A stretch of DNA of 64,000 nt from Symsagittifera roscoffensis. Lineage: Eukaryota > Xenacoelomorpha > Acoela > Convolutidae. Positions 1 through 13,540 of the stretch are shown piece by piece. Both the position numbers and the translations under genes were made by a program. Location of the stretch: NCBI RefSeq assembly GCF_963678635.1, contig NC_087071.1, positions 13,035,088-13,099,087 on the forward strand, in the 5' to 3' direction. The notes under the pieces are model-generated. The model did not search any database. It saw nothing but the letters and a program-made list of their open reading frames with translations, and was not told where the DNA came from. Each line of letters starts with the position of its first letter. Positions within the stretch are counted from its first letter, which is position 1.

Positions 1-3000
1 TGTGAGAGTCAATGCGATTGTCTTGACGAGCCCACTTTCCTTTTTTCAATGAAATTACATGTTTAGCGTTGGAAGCAGAATAAAACTTGCGCTGGCTTGA
101 TTTCAGTTCGATAAATTTGTTGTCACAAAAAAATTGTTTCTCACTGTAATTCGTGTTGTTTATGGATTTATACTTTAGCTCTCTCAGTTTTTTGATAATT
201 TATTACGCTTTGGAGTTGGTAGTGCTACAATGGATCTTAAGTTGAAGCATTGAAGAATTAGTTAACGCATTGAAGCATAGCTGAAGTATACGTCTACTTG
301 CCAATGGTGCCTTACAGTTTTTGGTTTTATAAATTGGATCTTTGTTTTATGAAAAAAAATGCTTAGGTGTGCTTTAGGTCAGGTGCAAGTTTTTGTACAT
401 TTTTTTTCCATTTTGAGGACCCCTGGAAGTTAATATGAGTGTCTTGGCTAGCTATCTTAGTTATTTTCTTGAACTAAATGGCACATATACTATTTAGCAA
501 AAATTTTTGAATTGGTAATGGTACAAAAACGGGCCAATTCAGCTTGAAAATTTGTGGTTTTGGATTTTGAGCTTCAGTTCGAAAAAACTGGGGTTCCTTG
601 TATTATTTAGTATTGAGAGTCAATGTGATTATCCTGGCAAGCTAAATTTCAAGTAATTCCTTGAACTCACTGATTAGGCATTGGAAACAGAGTGAAATTT
701 GCGCTGGGCTTTTTTGTTCTCAATAAACTAAGTAAACGAGCCAATGGTGCCTGAGAGTGCTTGGTTTTGAAATTTGATTCTCATTTGTTGTAAGAAAAAT
801 AGTTTGTGTGTTGATTATTCAAGCGCATACCTTTTTTTTATTACTGTTTTTATTTTTGTAGGACCAGTGGGAATCAATGTGATTGCCATGGAGTGCTAGT
901 TTTGATTTTTTTGAGATCAAATTAAGCGTTGGAAACAGAATGGAAATTGCGCCCGGCTGTTTTTGATCTTCTAAAATTGTCTTCACAAAACTGGTACTTT
1001 TCACTGTATTTGGTCAACTTTTTGCACAACTTCACTTGAGCTCTTTTAAGTTTCAATGATATGGTGATGCAATTTTTTTTGCTTATATTGCCCTTTAATT
1101 GCCAATGTTGACTAAGATAGTTTGGTTTTGAATTTGTAATTCTATGTCAAGAAAATTGTGTTTTTGAGTGTTAATAGGCCATGCGCCGTTTTTTTACTGA
1201 TTTCCCATTTGTAGAAAACTGTGCGATCATTGTAATTGGCTTTGTGACTTAATTTTCATTTTTCGAATGTATCTTCAGATTCAGCTTGGGAAGCAATAAA
1301 TTTTTTGTCAAAAAAGGTTTTTCTTTATTCTTGATCAAGTTTATGAAACTTTACGTCAGCTCTTTCAATTTTAATGATAAAAATGATAAAACAATACGAT
1401 TGGGTTGATAATGCTTCATTGAATCTTAAGTTGCAGCATTCAAGCATTCGTTAAAGCAATGAAGCATAGCTGAAGCGTAACGTTATGTATACGGGCCAAT
1501 TTGTAAATTTTGATCTTCATTTTATGAAAAATGGGTTTCTGTGTTTTAATAGGTACTGCACATGTTTATGTTTTTATTATTGAGGACCTGTGGGTGTCAA
1601 TGTGATTGTCTTGGCGAGCTAAATTCTTTTATTTCCTTGAATTCACAGCTTAGGCTTTGGATTCAGAGTTTATTTTGTGTTGTGTTGTTTTTTTCTACCC
1701 CAATTAGCTACGTATACGTACCAATGGTGCCTGAGTGTGCTGCTTGGTTTTGGAATTAAAAGTTTTCCAAAAAATGCCTTGCTCTGTGAATATACAATTT
1801 GCTCTGGTTTGTTTTCGGTCCAAAAAATTTGTCGTCACAAAACTGATAATTTTCACTTTTCACTGTTTTTGGTGAAATTTATGAAACTTTTTTAAAACTC
1901 TATCGTTTTTAAGAGAAAAAACGATGCAATATTCGGTTGGTTTTGCTTCAATGGATCTTAATTTGAAACGTGGAAGCATTAGTTGAAGGAAGTATTGAAG
2001 CATAAAGGAAGCATACGAATACGCGCTAATAGTGTCTGAGAGTGGTTAGTTTTCGAATAGGACTTTTTTCAAGAAAAATGTGTTTCTGTTTGTTAGTAGG
2101 TCGAGCTAAAACCTAATTTTTTCAGTGACTTAACAAGTTAAGCGTTGGAAACAGAAAACCATTTGCGCTTGGTTGTTAATGACCAGATGAACTTGTCGTC
2201 ACAAAACTGGTGCTTTTCACTGTTCTTTGGTCAGTTTTATGCAATTTCACTTGAGCTCTAACAAATTTTAATGATATGGTGATGCTTTTTTGGGTTTATA
2301 ATCCTACTTATTGTGCCAATGGTGAATGAAAAAGCTCGGCTTAGAAATTTGATTCTCCTTCTAAGAAAATTGCTTTTCTGTGTGTTGATTTTATATGTGC
2401 ATAGTTTTTGTACATTTTTTTCATTATTGAGGACCGGTGGGAGTCATGGAGAGCTAATTTTTATGTTTTGCTTCAAATACACACTTTAAGTGTTGCAACA
2501 ATAGAGTTTGCGCTCGGGTGTTTTTGATCTTCATGACTTGAGCTCTATCAAATTTTAAGGATATGGCTATGTTTTTTTGGGTTTATAATGCTACTTATTG
2601 AGCCATTGGCGACTTAGATGGCTTGGTTTTGAAATGGTGTTTCTTTTTCAAGAAAATTGTGTTTCTGTGTGTTAATAGGCCATGCGCAGATTATATGTAC
2701 TGATTTTTCTGTTGGGATTTATACTTTAGCTATCTCAGTTTCATTGACAAATTAATACGCTTTTGGGTTGGTAATGCTTCAATGGATCTTAATTTGAAGC
2801 ATTGAAGAATTAGCTGACGCACTGATGCATAGCTGTAGCGTACGTATACGTCTACTTGCCAATGGTGCCTTATAGTTTTTGGTTTTGTAAATTGGATCTT
2901 TGTTTTATGAAAAATTAGTTTCCGTGTGTTAATTGATCAATTGCATATCTTTTTACAATTTTTTTTCCATTTTGAGGACCTGTGGAAGTTATTATGGGTG

Positions 3001-6000
3001 TCTTAGCCAATTTACTTCAGTTATTTTCTTGAACTAAATAGCAAATATACGATATAACGATAATTTTTGGGTTGGTAATGCTACAAAAACGTGCCAATGG
3101 AGCTTGAAAGTTATTGGTTTTGAGTTTTGAGCTTCAGTTCAAAAGAACTGGGGTTCGTTGTGCTATTAAGTATTGGGGGTCAATGTGATTCTCATGGCTA
3201 GCTATATTTCAAGTAGTTCCTTGAATTCGCTGTTTAAGCATTGAAAACAGAGTGAAATTTGCGCAGGGCTTTTTTTGTTCACCAAGTATACGAGCCAAAA
3301 GTGCCCGAGAGTGCTTGGTTTTTGAATTTGGATTTTCTTTCAAGAAATATGTGTTTTATAATTTGACAGCTAGTGTGCAAACCTTTTGTACAATTTTTGT
3401 TTCGTTTTTTTTAAGGACCAGTGGGATCAATGTAATTGTCTTGGCGAGCTAATGTTCATTTATTTTAGTGACTTCACAAGTTAAGCATTGGAAACTGAAT
3501 GCGATTTGCGCTGCTTTGTTTTTGAGTCAATGACTTTGTCGTCACTTTTTTTCGAATTGTTTTAGTTGAGTTTAATGAACTTCACTTGAGCTGTCACTTT
3601 TCACTATTTTATGGCTGAGTTTATTGAACTTCACTTGAACTGTCACAACTTTTAATGATGAAGCGTTAATTTTTGGGTTGGTATTGCTACTTTTACGGGC
3701 CAATAGTGACTGAAAATTCTTGATTTTGAAATTTTTTCCTGATAATAAGAAATAGGTTTTTCTTTGTGCTGGTTGTTCATGCGCATACTTTTTGCAAATA
3801 ACTTCAAATCTTTTTTGAGGTCCCGTGGGATTCAATGTGATTGTCTTGGCGAGCTAAACTTGAAATATTCCATTGACTCCACGCTTTAAGTTTCGAAATT
3901 GAACACATATTGAGCTGAAATATTTTTGATCTAACGAACCTATAGTCACAAAACCGGTTATTTTCACTGTTTTTTTGGTCAATTTTATTTAAGTTCACTT
4001 GAGATTCACAAACTTGAATGGTATGGCGATGTTTTTTTGGTTGCTAGGGCTACTTAATTGTACCAATTCTGACTGAGATTGCTTGAATTTGAAATCGGAA
4101 TACCATTTCAAGAAGAATGTGTTTCTGTGTTAATTGGAAATGCGCCGATTTTTGTACACAATTTTTTTTGTGAAGTCCGGTGGGAGTCAATGTGATTGTC
4201 TTGGCGTGCTTTTTTTTTCTTTGTAGATTGACTCTGCAGATGTAGCATTGGTACTGTGCACTGTCTTGTTTCAAATGTTTTCAATTTTGAAGATCTGTGG
4301 GAGTCAATGTGATTGTCGTAGCAAGCAAAATCTTTCATTTCCTTGAAATTATACTTTAAGCATTGGAAACAGAGTTAAATTTGCGGTGGGTTCTGTTTGA
4401 CTCCTAGAAATTATGTATACTTGCTAATGGTGACTGAGAGTGCTTGGCTTTGAAATTCGAATTTCTTTCAAGAATTATGAGTTTCTGTGTTTTGATAGCT
4501 CGTATGCATACTTTTTGTAAAAGTTTTGATTCGTTTTTCTAGGACCAATGGGATCAATGGGATTGTCTTGTCGAGCTAAAGTTTAAATATTTCAGTGATT
4601 TCACAAATTAAGCGTTGGAAACAGAAAACGATTTGCTCTGGGTTGTATTTGAGGCGACGAACCTGTCGTCACAAAGCTGTTTTTGTTTCACTGTTTCATG
4701 GTCAAGTTTATTGAACTTTACTTGGACTCTCTCATTACTTTTAATGAAGGAGTGTTTTTTTTATTTAGTAATGCTTCTTGTAAGTACCAATGATTACAAG
4801 AATTGCTCGGTTTAGAAATTTTATTCTCATTTTTTTGCTGGGAAAAATTGTTTTCTGTGTGTTGATTGTTCAAGCGCATACCTTTTGTTTATTTTTTTTG
4901 CTGTTTTGAGGACCTGTAGGAGTCAATGTGATTGCCATGGAGCGCTAGTTTTCCTTTTTTGAGTCCTCATTTTGAGAGTTGGAAACAGAATAGAAACTGT
5001 GCTCGGGTATTTTTGATGTCATGAAGTTGTCGTCACAAAACTGATACTTTTCCCTGTACTTAAGTCAATTCTATATAACTTCACTTGAGCTCTCACAAAT
5101 TTTAATGATATGGCGATGCTTTTTTGGGGTTTATAATGCTACTTATTGAACCAATGGTGCCTGAGTGTACTGCTTGCTTTTGAAATTAAATTTTTTTCAA
5201 AAAAATGTGTTTATGTGTGTTAATATTACGTGTGCATATTTTTTGTACTATTTTTTTCTCGTTTTCGAGGACCAGTCGAATTCAAGGTGATTGTCTTCAG
5301 CTTGGGAAGCAGATTGAAGTTTGCGCTGCTTCTTTCCGTTCTAAAAAAAATTGTCGTCACAAAATAGTATTTCTCACTGTTCTTGATGAAGTCATGGAAT
5401 TCCTTGCTGAGTGAATATACCATTTGTTCTGGGTTGTTTTTGGTCCAAAAATTTTGTCGTCAAGAAACTGGTAATTTTAACTTTTCACTGTTTTTCTAGG
5501 TCTATTGTTTTTAAGAGAAAAAAACGATGCGCTATTGGGTTGGTTTTGCTTCAGTGGATCTTTATTTGAAACGTTGAAGCATTAGTTCAAGTATTGAAGC
5601 ATGAATGAAGCATACGTATACGCGCTAATAGTGCCTGAGAGTGGTTGGTTCTCAAATAGAACTTTTTTTTCAAGAAAATTGAGTTTCTGTTTGTTAATAG
5701 GTCGTTTGTATATTTGTTGTACAAATTTTTTCGTTTGCGAGAACCAATGGGGGTCAATGTGGTTGTCTTGGCGAGCTAAAAATCAATTGTTTCAGTGAAA
5801 TCACAAAATAAGCGTTGGAAACAGAAAACGATTTGCGCCTGGGTTGTTATTGATTCGATGAACTTGTCGTCACAAAAGTGGTACTTTTCACTGTTTTATG
5901 GTCAAAAATATTGGTTTGTAATGCCACTTGTACGTGCCAATGGTTAGTGAAAGTGCTTGGTTTAGAAGTTTGATTCTCACATTAAGAAAAAGGCTTTTCT

Positions 6001-9000
6001 GTGTGTTAACTTTTCATGTGCATAGTTTATGCACAATTTTTTTTTCAATTTTGAGGGCCTACGGAGTTCAGTGTGATTGTCATGGGGATCTAATTTTTCA
6101 TTTTTTTCTTTGAGTCCCTACTTTAAGCGTTGGAAGAAACAGAGTTTGCGCTCGGATATTTTTGATATTAAGAAACTGTTGTCACAAACTGGTACTTTTC
6201 ACTTTACTGTGATCATTTTTAGGTAACATCACTTGAACTCTATCAATTTTTAGGGATATGGTGATGTTTTTTTTGGCTTTATAATGCTTTTTTGTGCCAA
6301 TTTTGACTGAGATGGCTCGGTTTTGAACTTGTAACTCTATTTTAAGGAAATTGTGTTTCTGTGTGTTAATAGGCTATGCGCAGATTTTTTGTATGATTTT
6401 TTTTTGTGAAAAACTGAGGGAGTCAATGCCATTGTCTTGGCGAGCTAACTATGATTTTTTCCTTTAGTCTACAGGTTTAGCGTTGGAAGCAGAATAAAAA
6501 TTGCGCTCGTTTGTTTTCAGCCCACTAAAATGGTTGTTTTAAAAAATATATTTCTCACTGTTCTTGGCGAAGTTTATGGAATTTTATTTCATCTCTCTCA
6601 ATTTTGAAGATAGATTAATACGCTTTTGAGTGGTAATACTTCAGTGGATCTTAAGTTGAAGCATTGAAGCGCAATTTGAAGCAAGGAGCATATCTGAAGC
6701 GTACCTATTCGTATATGTGCCAATGGTGCCTGAGAGTACTTGGTTTTGTAAATTGGGTCTTTTCATTATAAAAAAAGGTTTTGAATACATATTGCGCAGG
6801 ACTTCTTTTTGATCTAATAAATTTATCGTCACAAAACTGGTACTGTTCACAGTTTTTTGGTCAATTTTTCTTAACTTTACTTCTCAAGTTTACTTAAATT
6901 TACTTCAGCTCTCACAAATTTGAATGGTGTGGTGATGCTTTTTGGGGTTGAGATGATACTTAACTGTAACAATGGTGACCGAGATTCCTTGAGTTTGAAA
7001 TTGGATCTCTATTTCAAGAAAAATGGGTTTCTGTGTGTTAATTGGACATGCGCAGATTTTTCGTACAATTTTTTAAATTTTTTTTGTGAAGACCTGCGGC
7101 AATCAATGTGATTGTCGTGGTGGGCTAAGTTTTCTTTCAGTTTTCATTGAACATGGAGATGTAGCGTTGGTGACAAAATACAAGTTGCGGTGGTTTTGTT
7201 TTTGTTCAACACACTTGTCCTCACAAAACTGATAATTTTCACTGTTTTTTGTTTAAATTTAATGATATTGATATAAACTCTGTCAATTTTAACCATGAAA
7301 CGATGCATTTTTAGGTTGGTAATGCATCAGTGGATCTTTGGTTGAAGCATTGAAGCATTAGTTGAAGCATTGAAACGTAGTTGAAGTCTTCGTATACGTG
7401 CCAATGGTGCCTGAGAGTGCTTGGTTTTGTTAATTGGATCATTTATAATAAAAAATATTTTTCTGCGTATTGATAGGTCGTGTGCAAAGTTTTTCTACAA
7501 TTCTTTATACGATTTTGAGAACCTGTGGGAGTCAGTGATATTGCTTTGGCGAGCTAAATTTCAGTTATTTCCTTGAACTAGTTGGCACGTACACGAGTTA
7601 GCAAAATTTTTGGGTTGTTATGCTACATATACGTGCCAACGGTGCCTGTGAGTACTTGGTTTTGTAAATTGGGTCTTTACTTTATGAAAAAATGTTTTTG
7701 TGTGTTAATGGGTCACGTGCGTTTTTTGTATAGAATTTTTTTTCCATTTTGAGGACCCGTGAGGGTCAATGTGATTGTCTTGGCGAGCTAAATTTTAGTT
7801 ATTTCCTGGAACTAATGGCACATATACGATCAAGCGACAATTTTTGGGTTGGTAATGCTACAAATACGTGCCAATGGAGCTTGAAAATTTGTGGTTTTGA
7901 AATTTGAGCTTCACTTCAAAAAACTGGGTTTCTTTGTTTAATTAGGTTTTGGGGGTTAATGTGATTGTTTTGGCTAGCTAAATTTCATGTAATTCCTTAA
8001 ATTCACTGTTTAGGCATTGGAAACATAGTAAAATTTGCGCTGGGTTTTTTTCACCACAATAAACTAAGTATACGAGCCAATGAGAGTGCTGAAATTTGAA
8101 GGGGACATTTTTATGAGAAATGTGTTTCTGTGTGTTAATAGATCGTGCGCATCTTTTTTGTACTTTTTTTTCGTTGTTAAGGACCAGTGGGATCAATGTG
8201 ATTGTCTTGGCGAGCCAGAATTTAACTATTTCAGTTACTTCACAACCTAAACTTCGGAAACTGAATATGATTTGCAGATTGTTGTTTTTGACTCAATGAT
8301 TTATTGATGCTTGAGTTTATTGAACTTCACTTGAGCTGTTTCAAAGTTAAATGATGGAGCGTTATTTTTTGGGTTGGTAATGCTACTTTTACGGGCCAAT
8401 TGGGACTGAAAAACCTTGACTTTGAAATTTGTTTCTCATTTTAAGAACTAGGTTTTTGTTAGTGTTGGTTGTTCAAGCGCATACTTTTTGTACATGTATT
8501 TAAATCATTTCTGAGGAGCTATGGTAGTCAATGTGATTGTTTTTGCGAGCTAATATTTTTTGTTATTTCCTTGGCTCTACGCTTTAAGCTTCGAAATTGA
8601 ATACATCTTGCGCAGGATTTTTTTTGATCTAATGAATTTATCGTCACAAAACTGGTACTGTTTTTTGGTCAGTTTCACTTAACTTTACTTCTCAAATTTT
8701 CTTAACTTTACTTCAGCTCTCACGAATTTGAATTGTGTGGTATGCTTTTTGGGGTTGAGATGCTACTTAACGGTACCAATGGTGACTGAGATTCCTTGAA
8801 GTTGAAATTGGATCTCTATTTCAAGACAAATGGGTTTCTGTGTGTTAATTGGACATGCGCAGATTTTTTGTACAGTTTTTTAAAATTTTTTGGGAAGACC
8901 TGCGGGAGTCAATGTGATTGTCTTGGCGGTCTAAGTTTCGTTCTTTTTTGATTGAGCATGCAGATGTAGCGTTGGTGACAGAATACAATTTGCGCCGGTT

Positions 9001-9560
9001 TTTTTTATTCAACACACGTGTCCTCACTAAACTGATAATTTTCAGTGTTTTCTTTTTAAATTTATTGATATTGATATAAATTCTCTCAATTTTAACCAGG
9101 AAACGATGCATTTTTAGATTGTTAATGCATCAGTAGATCTTTGGTTGAAGCATTGAAGCGTTATTTGAATCAGTGACGCGTAGTTGAAGTCTTCGTATAC
9201 GTGCCAATGGTGCCTTAGAGTGCTTGGTTTTGTTAATTGGATCTTTTATAAAAATTATTTTTCTGCGTATTGATAGGTCATGTGCAAAGTTTTTCTACAA
9301 TTCTTCATACGATTTTGAGATCCTGTGGGAGTCAGTGATATTGCTTTGGCGAGCTAAATTTCAGTTATTTCCTTGAACTAGTTGGCACGTACACGAGTTA
9401 GCAAAAATTTTGGGTTGTTATGCTACATATACGTGCCAATGGTGCCTGTGAGTACTTGGTTTTATAAATTGGGTCTTTACTTTATGAAAAAATGTTTCGA
9501 GCTAAAATTCAGTTATTTCCTTGAACTAGTTGGCACGTTCACGATTTATTATCGTTCAAA
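1..9560. repeat. Degenerate complex satellite (monomer about 200-430 bp) with higher-order repeats
   Basis: The whole stretch is built from diverged copies of one monomer. Recurrent blocks, in order, are a GTGGGAGTCAATGTGATTG core followed by TTGGCGAGCTAA, then a TTTGCGCTGGG block, then GTCGTCACAAAACTGGTAC, then ACTTCACTTGAGCTCTCACA, then GCCAATGGTGCCTGAGAGTG, then TTTCTGTGTGTTAATAG. I count about 27 copies of the GTCAATGTGATTG block (for example near 1600, 3825, 4185, 5755, 7765, 8190 and 8905). Some monomers carry an extra GAAGCATTGAAGCATT-type sub-repeat (near 240, 1430, 2790, 5560, 7340, 9140). All reading frames here are short and inconsistent, so I call no gene. Confidence 0.9.
6870..9500. 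repeat. Higher-order duplication inside the satellite, offset about 1.8 kb
   Basis: The segment from about 6870 to 7690 recurs from about 8680 to 9500 with the same order of variant monomers. Both copies contain the runs GGACATGCGCAGATTTTT and CTAGTTGGCACGTACACGAG. This shows multi-monomer duplication rather than independent monomer drift. Confidence 0.75.
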
Positions 9561-9984
9561 TACATTTCTTTTTATTTACAAATATGTTACTGTTGCAAAT
9601 AATATTAAACAATTTTTCAACTTCGAGAATATTCGTTTTGCCGTATCTCGACTACTCTGGAAACCTTTCTGATGCTCTGCAAGTGTTGCAACATTAAGGG
9701 TTTGTCCAAATTATTACATAATTATTATAAATTTTCGTGAGTTTATAGCTTTGCATGCTTTTAATGTTTTTTTTATGTTCGTAGTTGTTGTCTGATGCTT
9801 CGTTTTTTATCAGGTTTCTAGAGTATGTTTTTGTGTTATCAGGGTCTTTTTTTCTTGCTTACTGTTAGCTTATATAAGAGGGAAAGTAATTCGTGAAAAA
9901 AAATTTGAACCTTCCTGTTGGCTAATGCCTCGCATCGAAACAAATTTTTTCCAGCTTTCAGCCACGTTTGTAGGCTTTTGTCGG

Positions 9985-10165
9985 CTTTAAATTTTGCTCA
10001 AAAACCTGTGATTGGAGCGCTGGTTCCCAGCAAATTGCTTTTGCTCAAAAACCTGTGATTTGAGCGCTGGTTTCTATCAAAATTAGGCATTTGCCGGCTT
10101 CAAATTGCGCTAAAAAACCCAATGGTTTAAGCGCTGGTTCCTAGCAAAATTCTTTCAAAACCAGC
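9985..10165. repeat. Three-copy short tandem repeat
   Basis: A block of GCTCAAAAACCTGTGATT followed by GAGCGCTGGTTCC recurs at about 9990, 10040 and 10105, the third copy more diverged. The flanks, 9561-9984 and 10166-10734, contain no recognisable gene. A B-box-like GGTTCGTGTCC sits near 10369 without a convincing A box. Confidence 0.7.
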
Positions 10166-10734
10166 CCTGGACTCTCAGAACAATCCAGGAAAGTCAGGGC
10201 AAACCTTGCAAGACTTTGACCTGGCTCCAAGACATGCTTCAGGGATGGCTCCTGGGATGGAATACCATGTACATGTAACCCGGGTAGCGTAAATACGTTT
10301 GAATCAGTTTGTAGGTTGAAATACGTTTGTAAGGTTTAAACACTAGTCTATCACGCAGGGGCAACGGGTTCGTGTCCAAAACAGAACCATGGCTGATGTA
10401 AGGTTTTTAATGTGAAAGAACTGAGTAATGCCCACTTTACTAACGCAGGCCGGTTTTGATCTTTCTGCGGCTCAAAACTCGAAATAACCTCGAAAAAAAT
10501 AACGTCGGCTACCCTTAATGATTTGCGGTAGATGAAAACCTATAAGTTTGACATTTTTATGATTGATTATGATAGTTTTCGGATCGGTTTTGCTCTAATT
10601 GCTACTGTTAAAATATGCAGTTATAGTTTGTTTCTGAAACAAAAAACAATTGAGTGATTGGACTTCGTTTTTTTTCGAGCTGTTATAAAATGATTGCCGG
10701 ACACTCTGCTGGTAGCCCTATCGTGGCCTTCAAG

Positions 10735-11865
10735 CAGTAATCAGATTGAGGATGTTTCTGAGCAGTAACCAAAAAGAAACCAATAATGAGCAGCAACCAG
10801 GAAAAGGCCGAAATTTAGCAGTAACCAGATAAATACCTAATTCGCGCAGTAACCAGAAAAAGGCATAGTTTGAACAGTAACTAGATAGATGCCTTTTTTG
10901 GACATAAACCACAGAGAGGCCTATTTCGAGTAGTAATCAGAGAAAAGCCAATGTCGAGCAATACCCTTCGAGAGACCTATTTTTTTTTGCATTCAGAAAT
11001 ATAGAGACCTAGTTTGAGCAGTAACATCAGAGAGGCCTATTTTTAGCAGTAGGAAATGTAGAGGCATATTTTGAGCAATAACAAACATAGAGTCCTATTT
11101 CGATCAATAACCAAAAGGAGGCCTAGTTTTAAAAAAAAAACAGATAGAGGCCTATTTCGAACAAAAACCAGAGATACACTTTTTTCGAGCAGTAACGAAA
11201 AAAGCTTATTTCGAGCAGTAACAAGTGAAAAGCAAATTCTGAGCAATAACTTCAGAGGGGCAGCAACCAAAGAGAGCCATACTTCTAGCATTTACCAGAG
11301 AAAGGCCTATTTCCAGTAGTAACCACAGAGAGGACTATTTCGAGTAGTGATATGAGAAAAAACTATTTCGAGCAGTAACCTCAGAGCAGCCTAAAGAAAA
11401 ACATGACTAGTTGAAGAACTTTTGCGATTAGTAACCAGAGAGAGGCCTATTTCGAGTAGTAATGAGAAACAAACTGGTTCGAGCAGAAAACAGTAAAGGC
11501 CTATTTCAAGCAGTAACAAACAGAGACGCCTGTTTTGAGCAGTAAGAAATAAAGAGGCTTTTTTTGAGCAGCAACCAGAGAGAGGCCTAGTTTGATCGAG
11601 TTCCAGGTAGAGGCCTATTTTAAGCAAAAACCAGTGAAAGGCTTTTTTCGATAAGTATTCAGAGAAAAACCTATTACAAGCAGTACCCAGGGAAAGACCT
11701 ATTTCAAACATTAACCAAAGTAGGTCTATTTCGAGCTGTAACCAGAAAAAGCCAAATATAGAGCAGTAACTAGAGAGAGGCCCATTTCGATCAGTAATCA
11801 GATGGAGGCCTTCTAAGCAGTAATCAAAGATGAGCCAATATGAACAGTAACCACAGTGTTGAGTA
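10735..11865. repeat. 28-29 bp minisatellite, roughly 38 degenerate copies
   Basis: Units resemble GAGCAGTAACCAGAGAGAGG followed by CCTATTTC. Successive GCAGTAAC starts are 28-30 bp apart. Because the unit is near 30 bp, long periodic ORFs arise on both strands by chance; they are repeat artefacts. There are no conserved repeats alternating with unique spacers, so this is not a CRISPR array. Confidence 0.88.
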
Positions 11866-13540
11866 GTAAAGGGATCTACCAGAGATTCTAAATTGGTGGG
11901 GGGGGGGGCTAGTTTGAGGGGGGAGGAGGGTGGGTTTCAGCTATGGGCCGCCTAAGATCCTTAAGAAGGCTGAAATGTTTTTGGAGCCAAAAATTGAAAT
12001 GATGTCTTTCGCCCGCTTGTCGCCGAAAAAAAAGCTCTGATTATAATTTTGGAATCCAATCCATTATTAGGCCTCTTCCTAAGGATTCACTCAACACAGT
12101 CGCATAATGCTCGTTCCCTGATAAACGTTCACTTTGAGATCCGTAATATTTTTGTTGGTCTCGAATCCGGTAAAAACGTTCGACTACGAATTTTGGTTGG
12201 TGGAATTTTTCAACACCCTTTTTCAACCATTTTTTCTACTATCCGCCAAAAACGGAATCATTATCTATTGCTAATTCCTATTGATACCTCTGAACAATTT
12301 ATGAACCCAATGTATATCTAATAATCTTTTTGTATAGCTAATGATTCCTATTTATAGCTAAGGATATTTATAGCTAATATATATAACAAATGATAGTAGT
12401 ATCTATCCGATGTGAAAATATGATAAAATTGTCAAATATTTGAAACCAATAAATCGTTCAAGAAGTTTTCATATGAAGATAAGGTAATAAACGACGTAGT
12501 GGTGTAATTTAAATGTTCAGCTTGTTCCATAAAAACCTCTTGGTTTCGCACAATGGAATTGTAGCGTTTTTATAAAATATTCGAGGTACTGAAGTAGAGT
12601 GATATGATTTAAACAATAGCTTTGGCAATGTTGGCAGCGTAGCTCAGCTGTTGCTAGTAGTAAAAATTTTTCTTGATTTGTGAAATCTCTCAAAACATCG
12701 AATTTTTAAAAAGTGCGATGCTTATTTCTATTTAATACAAAATGACCATGTTCCCTTCCATAGTATAGACAAGGAGTTGATTTTGTATAAGGGACTGAAA
12801 TCTAGAAACAACAAAAATCGCAAATAATAGCAAAAAAATGAGAAAAGTATTGAAATTTCGCGAAGTCTCATAGTATTATGTAAACCAAAATTCCTCACAT
12901 GTCACCGATTCATGAACTGATTAAATGAACTCGGAAGATGCGTTAGAGCTCTTAACAAGAGAGAGAAAAGAAGGTTCAAAAAGTGAAATGAATAGTCAGA
13001 AGCCAAAATTATTAAGGCCTTCATCCAAGAGGATGCAACCAACAGTTTTTCAAACTTTGTGAATGCTACCTTTTTTATCACAAAGAAAGTAGCTTAGCTG
13101 CACTTGAAGGAAAATAGTTACTTGCTTCAACTTCCTATGAATTAAAAATATTTAAAAAATTCTGAAGGCGCACCTAAAAAAACGCGAGAAAAAATGTCTT
13201 GAGGAGTGATAGATTGTAGTGACAAAAATTTTATAGTGTAAACCCTTTGATTTAATTTTTCAAAGCATTAAAAAGCGTGCAAAAAATGCGATTATAAAAA
13301 ACTGCAACAAAAAAATTGTTTGAAAATGATATAATTTCTAGTATTTTTTGCTTGTGGCTTATGTTCGTTTGTACCTAGACTCCGTCTGTTCTGTCTTGCT
13401 ATTATGATAGAACTGCTGGTCTCAAGTCCGAAATAGGAGAAGCCTAGGGGGCGTCCGGTCCAAACTGAGTTTGCTCTGAAAATGCACTCTAAAGGGCACC
13501 GCTCCAATTAACTCAACTTTTGTCGATCCTTTAGAATGTT
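11866..13540. other. No gene recognised; G-rich tract at 11896-11932
   Basis: Two overlapping open frames on opposite strands near 12041-12321 match no family I know. The G-rich tract (runs of 11, 6 and 3-4 G) could form a quadruplex. A short GGCAGCGTAGCTCAGCTGTT at about 12635 resembles a tRNA D-arm and also occurs, slightly changed, near 18556. Confidence 0.5.
12265..12390. repeat. Possible relic of Maverick terminal-type tandem units
   Basis: TATAGCTAATGATTCCTATT and neighbouring TATAGCTAAGGATATTTATA resemble the unit TATACCTAATGATCCCTATG that forms the Maverick ends from 18146 onward. Only two or three degenerate units are visible, so chance similarity in AT-rich DNA is possible. Confidence 0.25.

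Noticed and set aside
10735-11865. Regular 28-29 bp repeats that could look like a CRISPR array, and long periodic ORFs on both strands
   Set aside because: There are no unique spacers; the whole period is repeated and degenerate, and the genome is eukaryotic. The ORFs arise because the period is near a multiple of three.
12041-12321. Overlapping open frames on both strands
   Set aside because: No recognisable domain, codon pattern or neighbour supports either; overlap on opposite strands is typical of chance frames.
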